Below are positions 12,101 through 20,900 of a stretch of DNA of 64,000 nt, one piece after another. The notes beneath the pieces were generated by a model. It was not told the origin of the DNA. It ran no database searches and saw nothing but the letters and a program-made list of their open reading frames with translations. Numbering within the stretch: position 1 is the first letter of the stretch; each line of letters starts with the position of its first letter. Origin of the DNA: Turritopsis dohrnii (lineage: Eukaryota; Cnidaria; Hydrozoa; Anthoathecata; Oceaniidae); the NCBI GenBank assembly GCA_027922465.2, contig BQMF02000027.1:1054001-1118000 (forward strand), in the 5' to 3' direction. Position numbers and translations under genes: made by a program.

Positions 12101-14702
12101 GTGGCATTTACAGTAGCGGCTTGAGTTGGTTTAGATCAGGAGAGATTTTGTTATTGCTGACAGTGTATTTAAGTAAAGTAGTCGACTCAGTACACAAGAT
12201 TGTTTTATCGTCCTTTGAAGTGAGATTGTACTTTTTTCTCACTTTGTGGAATGCTTCAACATTTCAATCATGTTCTTCCTTGGTCTTGCTGCATATAGTA
12301 ATGCTGTCCACTAAAATGAAATCAAAGAAAAATCTTACATGGATCCCAAGTTAGGACAATTCAGTTTTACTTTTTAGCTATGTATGTTTTTAAAATGGGG
12401 CAAAGCAGAGGTAACTGATAGGTAAAATGCCAAAGAAAATTCCATGCAAGAAAATTTATCTAAACTGTCTTTTGGAAAACATTGGATAACTGACTCTCAA
12501 TGATGCGTTCACACAAGCTAGAACCTTAGAACAAGCTCAAAACCAGTCTGCCTCAAATGATGGTAGTACCAAAAACATCGTTGCTTCACTTTCTCAACCT
12601 ACTTCTCCAGAAGATTCACTAGCTGCTGTTTCCAAAGACAATGAATTTAACAAAAACTCTTCCAACACACCCAAAACTAAAACCGAATCATGCTTCTTTT
12701 GTGGCAACACCAGGCAAAATTTCAACTGTCCGGCTCAGAGTGCAGATACTGCAGAAAGAAAGGATATTGGGCTGTTGTCTGTAAATCTACTCCATCACTG
12801 CTAGCAGCCATCGGAAGACAGGAAGACCATCCCCTGCATGACTAGGCCACCGGGAGGCATTGTACACTAGATGTTGTATTGATAGCACTCCCAACATCAA
12901 AGCAATGATTGATTCCAGAAGCTTGTCGACTTTTATCAAGAAGTTGATCAGTTGCTGAAAAACTGAAACTGTACATTATACCAAAACAAAAAACTATACC
13001 ATTACCAGACAACAACCATGTTGCAAAAATTATTGGTGAAGTCGTAAATCAATCCCGAAGTCAGCGGTAGAGAACATCGCAGAGAAGTAGCTGAAGTCAT
13101 TAAAAATTTGTGTGATGACGCTATCATTGGTAAACATCTACTGAGAAAACACCAGAAAGTCATCTTCAACTTCAATGGGCCTAATGATGACTTAGTCATT
13201 GGAGTGTTAGGAACAAATCAACCGGAACAATCTCTACCCATCAAACAGCCACATACCGAATGCACATCACAACCAACATCCAGGACAGTTCACATCCCAA
13301 TAATTAGATTTTTCATAATACATAGCAATATCTCAATTGGAAAATACACGTTTTTCTTTTATAAGAAAGTCACTTTTTGGCCTGAGCCTCGATTTTCTTA
13401 AGGTTTTTGGCCAAATGAGGCTGAGATTTTCTTTATTCTTAACTTTTTCGCTCTGAATTTCCTTTTGTTAAGAGTTTAATCATGCTTTAATCATAAGCAG
13501 TAGAAACATTAATATTGGAGAAAAAAATCAATTTTTCCTCCAAATAGCAATATGATTTCCAGCAGAATTCCTTTCAGTTTGGCTGTTTTATGAAACTTAT
13601 TTTACTTGAGATCATATCCATTAGAATGACGTCAAAATACCAAAGTTAACCGTTTTTTCCCTACCAAAACTCAATACGACCTAAAAAGCTGATGTTTCAA
13701 AAAAAGGGATTTCTGGAAAACTAAGGCTCAGCATTTTCTTAAGATTTTCTTAAAGTTTTGAGGTTTTTGAGCCTCATTTTCTTATAAAAAATTTTCTTAT
13801 ATATAAAAAAAAACGTGTATTACAATTTTTTGAACCATATGTGAGTACAAAAAGAAACATTAGCCCAAATAAAGTCTATGAAAAAGGTGCATATAAGGGA
13901 GCAAATTAATGAAAAAATGTATGATTGCAAAAAATTTTTCACTTTTCGCGATCTGTTTTGCTTTAATCGCGATCTATTTTTCATTACCTCGCTACCCAGT
14001 AAACGTAGATATCACTACCACTACAAAATTTATATTTTCTTCTTTCTCTCTTGTAGGTTCAATTATTGCTTGTTCTGTTGATGTTGTGATTTATTTTGAG
14101 ATAGCATGATTCCTATGCAGCCATATTGTGTGAAAACATGAAATGCAGGTTTGCTGGAATCTTTGCTCATTGCAAAACTTTTAATCATTGTTGAAAATAA
14201 CTGTTCACATTTAAAACCGATAATGGCTCGCGGAGCAAGGTCTACTTAGGCAGGCTAACGAAGGACATTTTAGTCTTTTCATCGTATCATGCTTTCTCTT
14301 GTTTTCAATAAACAATAAAGAATTATTTTGATCATTATCAGAAATTTGAGATCATGATTTCACCTTTTTTAGTCATTTCGTTATCACGACTTCCTAAAAA
14401 CAGATCGCGAATTGCGATCCCTTAATAATTCAATCATTGATATAATATAATCATTTCGTTGTCATGACTTTGTAAAAACAGATCGCGAATTGCGATCCCT
14501 TAATAATTCAATCGTTGATATAATCTAAAAATTATGATTTTTACTTACCTCTCTTGAACATTTCTTCATGTGATAGGTTTCGATTTGATAACAAACTGCA
14601 TTTGTCTTCATGACATGATCTATGATAGTAATTCTTAACACAAAGAAGTTGTGCAAACATCAGAAAAAATTGAAGAAAACCACCAGGCAAAATGTCCATC
14701 AT
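3127..14702 (-). CDS. Signal-peptide-bearing JmjC/cupin-8 Fe(II)/2-oxoglutarate hydroxylase
   Basis: Seven exons join with consistent phase into 377 aa: 14702-14549, 9160-9038, 8894-8713, 6253-6083, 5580-5381, 3623-3520, 3326-3127. Exon 1 starts at tandem Met codons and encodes a hydrophobic leader (ILPGGFLQFFLMFAQLLCV), so the protein should enter the secretory pathway. The N-terminal half carries KPVVFQGVTQHWPAYHLW, the typical entry to KDM8/JMJD-type cupin domains. The iron ligands are visible: H194-I-D196 in TVHIDTDENLL and H272 in IPQMWWHQV. Lys209 or Lys210 in GHKKVLMVSP is a probable 2-oxoglutarate ligand. All catalytic residues are kept. No KDEL-like tail is present (ends EEVKI). Family knowledge says such enzymes hydroxylate proteins or RNA; the substrate is unknown here. 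Intron 1 carries gypsy debris, and a SINE sits 20 bp before the exon 6 acceptor. Confidence 0.88.
3645..3795 (+). mobile_element. SINE with (TTAC)n tail
   Basis: The body words 'cactggccttcgggcaagtt', 'tctctggcggtaagtcaa' and 'gcaagtcggcgggcggaag' recur in the same order at 42957-43193, and both copies end in TTACTTAC. The order head, body, short tandem tail is typical of SINEs. It lies in an intron of the JmjC gene on the opposite strand to that gene. Confidence 0.7.
4516..4689. mobile_element. pogo/Tigger-type MITE with TA target duplication
   Basis: The left end is 'CAGTAAACTCTCTCTAATTC' and the right end reads, on the other strand, 'CAGTCGAATTTCTATAATTC'. Both are flanked by TA (4514-4515, 4690-4691). 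Internal arms repeat 'aattagggaggttc'. Length 174 bp with no coding capacity. The ends match the widespread 'CAGTxxAACCTCTCTAATTCG' group mobilised by pogo/Tigger transposases. It sits in an intron of the JmjC gene. Confidence 0.85.
5672..5945. mobile_element. MITE family B (AAAGCCTGGTTCAGACC termini)
   Basis: Inverted ends 'AAAGCCTGGTTCAGACC' and 'GGTCTGAACCATGCTTT' enclose nested words such as 'gcgattacgacgattaca' and 'cgtcgtaatcg' that fold on each other. Two relatives lie at 30484-30698 and 30817-31034. Length about 274 bp, non-coding, within a JmjC intron. Confidence 0.85.
6326..6698. mobile_element. MITE family C (poly-T/ATAAGAAT termini)
   Basis: The left end 'gtgcactctttttttttt' followed by 'ataagaatt' faces the right end 'ggattcttataaaaaaaaaa' followed by 'agtgtact'. 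Internal 'gattcttaaaaattcat' and 'gcctcaaatattctagag' words recur in relatives at 13343-13822 and 39397-39547. Non-coding. Confidence 0.7.
6712..6945 (-). mobile_element. tRNA-derived SINE
   Basis: Read on the minus strand the head is 'tagccttgtggtagagtgtt', then 'cgcttcctgttcgggagg', then 'ggttcaacccccgacc'. These fit a polymerase III A box (TGGTAGAGTG) and B box (GGTTCAACCC) at tRNA-like spacing, followed by an unrelated body of about 170 bp. It is not a functional tRNA: no cloverleaf closes. It lies in an intron of the JmjC gene. Confidence 0.75.
7316..7782. mobile_element. MITE with long imperfect TIR and central palindrome
   Basis: The left end 'gggtttacacgtaaagattc' continuing 'ttgaaaaa' faces the right end 'tttttcaagaatcgtgtaaa' continuing 'tcccc'. 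A perfect 22-bp palindrome occupies 7458-7479, centred on ATCGAT. Length about 465 bp with no coding capacity. Confidence 0.65.
8609..8660. mobile_element. Foldback MITE family A, internally deleted copy
   Basis: Only the two ends remain: 'cccagtgggcaaatttgttg' and 'gacgattttgcccactgggg', giving a 52-bp hairpin-like remnant 50 bp beyond the donor of JmjC exon 3. Confidence 0.75.
9338..9501. mobile_element. hAT-like MITE (CAGAGGCGTAG termini)
   Basis: Ends 'CAGAGGCGTAGCCATAGGTC' and, on the other strand, 'CAGAGGCGTAGTTAGGGTC' continue into 'agtcaaaa' and 'gtggaggag' arms. The 8-bp flanks (actattgt, actgttca) match at 5 of 8 places, so an 8-bp duplication is possible but decayed. Length 164 bp. 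Confidence 0.7.
11035..12360 (-). pseudogene. Ty3/gypsy pol relic: RT-RNase H-integrase
   Basis: On the minus strand, broken frames give (12360 downward) reverse transcriptase text such as EEHD-like and VLSRLLYLNTLSAITKSL. At about 11676 RNase H ends with RVELSQYKFNIMYRHGKEN, followed by the integrase zinc finger (H-x-C-x2-C pattern around LCHPGVTCLSHFF and NCNSC). The integrase core begins ATTPFQRLNINFEGPLPP, where the first catalytic Asp reads Asn, then HNDRA and NGHVEKLNRT. Many stops and frameshifts show it is dead. No LTRs were found. It lies in intron 1 of the JmjC gene. Confidence 0.8.
12490..13315 (+). pseudogene. Ty3/gypsy gag-protease relic
   Basis: Plus-strand frames give the end of gag with two degenerate zinc knuckles, ESCFFCGNTRQNFNC and CRYCRKKGYWAVVC. 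In both, the zinc-binding His is replaced (Gln or Tyr), and they are in different frames. The protease follows: the D-S/T-G active site reads IKAMIDSR, and the C-terminal part reads DDAIIGKHLLRKHQKVIFNF. It faces the RT-integrase block, so either an inversion or two insertions occurred. Confidence 0.75.
13343..13822. mobile_element. MITE family C
   Basis: The ends 'aatacacgtttttctttt' followed by 'ataagaaa', and 'ttttcttatatataaaaaaa' followed by 'aacgtgtatt', are inverted copies. The internal word 'gaggctgagattttctt' and other gag-cct words mirror each other. About 480 bp, non-coding. Confidence 0.7.
14378..14524. repeat. Two-copy tandem repeat, ~73-bp unit
   Basis: 'tcatttcgttatcacgactt' to 'caatcattgatataatata' is followed by a near-identical second unit with a few substitutions. 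Each unit contains the palindrome-like word 'agatcgcgaattgcgatccc'. It ends just before the donor side of JmjC exon 1. Confidence 0.8.
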
Positions 14703-15480
14703 ATGATTATATACTTGTATTGGCTTTATTATAGACTTTCTACAAAGATGAGACAGAAAAATATTTTCACAAATCTTTGATTACATGCAAATCAGTTTAA
14801 TTACTGTAAAACCTACATATTTACCAAGTTTCAGCTAAAACTATGGAAAAATAAACAAAACATTCAGTTTTATAAATTCAGCTTAGCTGAAACATTTGTC
14901 AGATTTATAAACTCAATTTCTAATTTCAAAAAACAAACATTCACTCACTCCTTTCTGAATTAAGAATAAGATTTGGGTTGAGAGCTACAACTTTACTACT
15001 ATGTTTCTACATTATCTTACGCACATGGTTTTCTGCACTTTTTAAAACAAAAGGAAAATAAATATCAAAATTAATGGTGCCTTTTTTAAGCAAGGTGATT
15101 TTGAGTTAACAAAGGTTAACTTTAAGTTCAGCTAACCTTAATCACCAAATCAAATAGAACCTATTGTGGTAAGGTAGATCAAAAGTTCTGTTTCAGCAGC
15201 TCTTTCCAACAGATTTGATTTTCACATATATACAACCAACTACCCAGACTTGATAAGCAATCAAATCCATGCTTTAATGACAAATCTTTTTGCTTGCCAC
15301 AAGTCCATGTTGAATAGTTGATGAATATGCTTCTTACAACCACACAGGACCCATCATGGTACTGGATCAGATGAGCACAAGCAGGGCCATGCCCAACCAC
15401 AGTAAAAACAGCTTTTATCATTCATTTATTGATAATCTGACTGATGTTGCTTGAGGTATAATTGCAAAGGTTTGTGCAAA
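14703..15480. other. Upstream region of the JmjC gene
   Basis: This is non-coding sequence between the JmjC start codon and the LINE relic. No clear promoter motif was recognised. A minus ORF at 15179-15421 has no family signature. Confidence 0.4.
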
Positions 15481-16555
15481 TTTAATATTTTTAATGATTT
15501 ATCACTTTCTTTTAATAAATTTTGTGTTACTGCTGATAAAGTATAATAATTCAAGCCAACAAGCATACTTTTTGTTATTTACATCAATGATCTATATACT
15601 TGACGAAATCAATTCAAACGGACTTCTTTTCGCAGACAACACAAAAATATTTTCTCTCATAAAATCTCGAGATGACTCACGCGCTCCTCAAGATGATATC
15701 AGAGTGCTTGAAAATTGGACCAACGAATGGCTTCTCAAATTCAACCCGAATAAATGTCATGTTCTAACTTTAGGGAAATTTGAAAACATCTGTCATACCC
15801 AACCTTATTTGATATATGAAAACGAGCTAGAACATGTCTTTAATGAAAAAGACCTCGGCATTATCGTTGATTCAGAACTTAAATTTGAAGAACATAATCG
15901 TTTAAAGTGAGAAAAGCAAATGCAATTATTGGATTGATACGATGAAGCTTCTCATTTCTGAGTTGTGATCTTTTCAACATCCTCTACTCTTCATTCGTTT
16001 GTCCTCATCTGGAATATGCACATGTGATATGGTCACCACATCTGCGCAAACATATTGATTTAATTGAAAATGTACAGATACGTGCAACAAAGCTTGTGGA
16101 CGGACTTAACAAACTGGACTATACGGAGCGATTAAAAAAGCTCAATCTACCAACGTTACTACACCGTCGGAAAAGAGGTGATATGATAGAAATGTACAAA
16201 CATTTTCATGTATATGATAAAGAAACTTTGCCAACGACATTACAGCCAAGGAAACGAGAAAGTCGAAAACATGATTTCCAGCTGTTACAATGGGCACCAA
16301 AGGGCGCGAAACGTGGGATCCAAACCAACTCATTTTATTTTCGATCCTCAAAAATTTGGAACAATCTGCCTAAAGATATCGTCAACGCTAAAAAACATTG
16401 TATCCGTTCAAGAGGGCTTTGGATAGACATTGGAAAAACGAGCCTACAAAGTTCTATCATCGAACTATGAATGAAACAGACACTTCTTAGAGCGATTCAT
16501 AGAGGCTTTTAGCCTGAGAATCTGTATTTCATTAATAATAATAATAATAATTTGA
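15480..16555 (+). pseudogene. LINE (CR1/L2/jockey-like) reverse transcriptase 3' remnant
   Basis: The first ORF piece (15494-15910) contains LLFADNTKIFSLIKS, where the catalytic F-A-D-D box reads FADN. It is followed by WLLKFNPNKCHVLTLG and KDLGIIVDSELKF, the standard post-catalytic blocks of this LINE group. After a frame break, the piece at 16024-16470 carries HVIWSPHLRKHIDLIENVQ and the usual NLPKDIV tail. The copy ends in an (AAT)n run at about 16534-16552, typical of a target-primed 3' end. The 5' part is missing, so this is a truncated, inactive insertion. Confidence 0.9.
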
Positions 16556-16559
16556 ACTA

Positions 16560-17324
16560 AGGGGTCAGTCACAAATCGATTTTAGGTTTAGATAACGTCA
16601 TATGACGTTAGTGGGTGGGTGGGTTAATTCAAGTGACGTTAAAATCTCGGCACTGTAACAGAATGCTAATGTGATATGAACACTTACAGAATGTTATGTT
16701 AATGTATGCAGCAGAAGGCTGTATGAAATTGTGAATGTAATGAACAAGTGCCAAAAATTACTTAAGACGACAATCACCTATCAGTCTAGTATGTGCAAGT
16801 TCTCTGCCTTAAAATCTGAGGTATACATTTCTGGTGGAGGCCCACATCAGTGTGTTCACTGCCCAATTCTAGCCTCAGTAAAATAAATAAATAAATAAAT
16901 AAATAAAAAGTGATTTGAATGATTTGAACATAAAGATGCTTTACCTTTACTTTCTTTTCTTTTTAGAAAGATCCAATGTCTCCTTAGAAACAAAAAATAA
17001 CAAATAAAACTTCTACTTCGAACATTCAAATTAGGAATAAGGTGCTATTTTTTTAAGAGAACACTCTCCGCTGATTTCCCGATTGTGGTAATTCGGGTTA
17101 TTTTCCAGTTTTATGGTCCGGCGCTAGTTCTGAGTCTATGTTTTTGTTGGGAGATGGTAGTATGATGTTTTTTTAACTAAACTAGCGTTTTTACAGAAAT
17201 ACTCAATTACATCGATTTTTGGCCATTTCTGATATATGACGTTATGAGTGGTGGGTGGGTGGGGTACTATTCGTAACGTCATATGACGTTATTTGAACCT
17301 AAAATCGATTTGTGACTGACCCCT
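16560..17324. mobile_element. PIF/Harbinger-like MITE with nested retroposon
   Basis: The ends 'GGGGTCAGTCACAAATCGAT' and the inverse 'ATCGATTTGTGACTGACCCC' are perfect inverted repeats for 20 bp, continuing imperfectly through 'tttaggttt' and 'aacgtcatatgacgtta', then 'gtgggtgggtggg'. The flanks are TAA on both sides, matching the 3-bp TWA duplication of PIF/Harbinger elements. Inside (about 16665-16910) is a retroposon-like piece ending in (AAAT)n. Confidence 0.8.
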
Positions 17325-17544
17325 AAATTGAAATATCTGCCCAAGGAAACAAAATTTCCAAAAACTGTAAAAAGAGTTCTTAAACAATTTTGTGAGTTCT
17401 ATCATCCCTGGAAATATCATTTTGGACGCAGGAATCCCTAAACATCAGTGAATAAATCAAAAATGTTTCCATCAAATTAATTTGTCCATGTTATGTATGA
17501 TGTTCCACAACCATCATACGTCATCTCTTCTTCTTGGTCAGTCT

Positions 17545-17835
17545 CTATGTCAATAAACTCGTCATCAGGCTTGCCAAAACTTTGTTTTTAAGATATTTTT
17601 TACATCTAGGAAACATTTCAGGCTGAAGATATGAAAACTTTAAGAAACATTCAGGTTCAACAGTCTCAGAGCTCAACGAAATTTTTGTCTGAGCGAAATC
17701 CGCTTTCGTTTTTTCCCCGGACCTTATGTAACAACCCCCTACTCCGGCTTCCGTCTTTGTTTTGAAGCTGTGGACAGTTCGTCTAGAAAACGAAATGAAC
17801 TTCTTCATTAATTGAACTGTTTTGTGTGTGTCCAT
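17545..17835 (-). CDS. Small unknown ORF (96 aa), head-to-head with the FERM gene
   Basis: The ATG is at 17835-17833 and the stop at 17545. The first ~35 residues (MDTHKTVQLMKKFISFSRRT onward) are basic with no acidic residue beyond position 2, as in a mitochondrial targeting peptide. The middle has ISLSSETVEPECFLKFSY, and the tail is Lys-rich. I do not recognise the family. The start lies 111 bp from the start codon of the FERM gene on the other strand, so a shared promoter is possible. A single intact exon next to a real 5' end favours a gene, but chance cannot be excluded. Confidence 0.4.
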   Translation of the reverse strand: MDTHKTVQLMKKFISFSRRTVHSFKTKTEAGVGGCYIRSGEKTKADFAQTKISLSSETVEPECFLKFSYLQPEMFPRCKKYLKNKVLASLMTSLLT

Positions 17836-17946
17836 GTTATGCTAACCTAAATAAACACACATTCAAAATCAAAGGAAATACGATGAAATGAAAAATCAGA
17901 GAACACACCGAACATTTACTAATCGTATCTGTGTTTGTATTTAATA

Positions 17947-20900
17947 ATGCCACTGTTTGGAAACAAGAAAGGAAAGTTCGAATGTCGAGTAGTGTTTCTT
18001 GATAATAATGAGCAGAGATATGATATATCAGTAAGTGAATTTTTCTTGTACCATTCCCATTTGTACCGTTTTAATTAAAGAATCGGGTCATGAAAAGAAG
18101 ACTTAAAAAATAACAAATTCCAACAAAACATAAAAATAAATAAAGCCCCAAAAATTTCCCCTCTTGTATTACATTGACAAAATATGATCCGCCCTCCAGC
18201 AGCTTTAAGATTTTTAATAAAAGGTTGTAGCTAATGTTAAAGTCTTCTCTCTCAATGACGGTCCTCCTGGTGCTGTGTGATGAAGCTGCTACTATTACAA
18301 TTACTAATTTGATATCTTCATCTCAATTCTTATATATGATATGTTGCTGATATTGTGTGATAATACTGCAAGTTCTCCTGTTTAATCTGAATGAAATTCG
18401 TTTGAAAATTCCATTTTTGCTTGGTTTTTATAATGTGAAAAAGATTATTACTGAAAATTTATATGGTAATTGTTGAATATGTGTCGCGGTTAAGGTTCAC
18501 AGAGTGGGTGTGCATGTAATCACCCGTTGGACAGCGAAAATATGGAATGCGTGAAAGCCGGATTTTCATTCAACAAATACCGAGGAGCAAGTCAAATTTG
18601 TAATGGTGTGCATGAATGTGCATCCATATCAAACCGAAAGAGTGTTACTTTTGTTAGTTTTCTTGAAAAAATTTAAAGTTTAATAAATACTAAGTTTAGG
18701 TACCTATATATCAGTTTCTTTGTCCTTGACGAATATTTTTTACTTTTTTAAAAAATAATAAAGACAAGGATTATTATTATTGCTGCAGATTAGAAACTTT
18801 GGTTGGTTGATTAATTGTTAGATCTACCTTAAATAGATGGATATAGTTGGAATGAAATGTACTTTATCACGAAGTTTTTCTTTTAAAAATTTTACTTCTC
18901 TTTGGGAAGTTATTTTCTAACAATATATATAGCTTATCAGTTTAACAGTCAGTAACTCAAATTAAACATTGGTTTAATTTCTCTATGGTGATGTTAATTT
19001 CTTTGAAGTTACAGTTATTTATTATTTAATTTCATTAGTCAGTTTAAGAGAACACCTTTTTAAGATGTTTTTATCCATAAGTAAATAAGATCTCTGTTTC
19101 AAAGAAAAACAATATAGCAAATCCGTTAAGTAGGAATTTCTTATAGCTTCATGCTATGTTTATCCTGCTTTCTTTAAAATAAGCTTTATTCTACAATGCT
19201 TTATTTTTCTAAAAAAAATATATAGAATTTTATGAAGTTCTCCATTTGCCTCTAGAGTATCAATATTTAAAAACATATTTATAATTAATTTTATCATAAA
19301 TATAAACCATGTTGGCTCATTAATACTTAAACAGTTTATCAAAAAATGTATTTTATAAAATGAAAATGAACAATGATGTATCCCTCTCATAGAATTTTAT
19401 ATTATTCCAGTTTCAATCTATATTTCCCTTACATTTTCAAATTCTTTCTTTGAAGGAAATTTAAATGAAATGTTGATGAAACATTTTAGGAATTTTTTTT
19501 TATATTTTCAATGGTTATCATATTCACATTTATCTAGCATTTCAGAGTTTGTTTAAGCTGAAACTTTGGCTCTAATATAATGAATGAGTTACTTTCTGAA
19601 AATAGTTTATTTCCTGTTCAGAAATGTTCATAAAAATACCTATCCCTTTAAACCAAAGCTAATTAGACAAAATTATAGCATCTGGATCTAACTTTTATGT
19701 AGTATTTACCGTTAATTACTGTTAATGAATTTTTGTTTATGCTAACCTTAACTGACATCACTAACATATGAATGTTTTCTTTATACAAAACATTTTTTGT
19801 AAAACAGTGTTTACACAAAAAAAGTGATAAGTTATTGTGGAATTTCCTACTTATTAAAACAAAGCTCAATGTGTGAATATTATGTATCATTCTTTTTTCA
19901 TTTAGAACAAAACATTTGGGGATGAATTGCTATCGCAAGTATTTACCGGTTTAGATCTTTATGAGAAAGAATACTTTGGTTTGAGATTCAAAGACCGCTA
20001 TGGCGATGTTGTAAGATTCTTTATGTAAAACTCTTATTTGCATGTTGCGTGTCTGTGTGGCTGGTGCCGAAACAATATCATTAAAATGATATTCGATTAA
20101 GAATAAATCCAAATTGAACTTGATAACGTTATTTGTTTTGTAAGATATCATTAGTATCATCTGTTTAATTGATAAGTGCAATGAGGTTTTGCTTATCAGT
20201 TTTCACCAACATTTAGCAAGAACAAAAAAACTTTGTAATATTTCAAGCGGTATTATGTTTATATATAGTAATTTTGTTACTTTTTCTGTATTAGCACTGG
20301 TTAGATCCCAATAAAACCGTGAAGAAACAAATAGTAGGTGAGATTATCAAGATGTCATTGTTTATTTATTTGGCAGGAGTTTGATTAACAACACAAAGTA
20401 ATTTAGGAGTCAAACTATTCAGGATAAAGGGAAAAAGCAATTTGGAATTCCAGGGTTACAAAACCAAGTTACAAAACTGAGTTATCTGTTATGATGTCAC
20501 AAACTGAGTTGATTGTCATATTTCTTGAGTTACTAGCTCAGAAATTTTCTTTTCATAAACTAATGAACTTTTGGCATTATTAAACTCAGAAAATCTTATT
20601 TTTACTTGATATTTTCAGAGTTAGAATCTCTGAATTTGCATCATTATAATATTTTTTGCAGAATTATATAGCAACTTAAAAAAAGAAAATTAATTTTCGA
20701 CCCATGCCATGTGAGGGAAATTTGGTACATGATAAATCAGGTGTTGCAGGAGTTCATCCAGGAGAGCACACGCCCTTGATTGGGTTCTCATGAACAAATT
20801 CTAAGGAGCCTCTGACCTAAGCCCCACCTGGAAAACAGATGCAATAGCAACTGAGTGCAGCCAGCCATGCAAAACAATACCTAAGAATAATAAAAAATGA

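Noticed and set aside
20700..20895. Possible SINE in a FERM-gene intron ('gttgcaggagttcatccagg' and an A/T-rich tail)
   Set aside because: No clear A box, and no second copy in the window.
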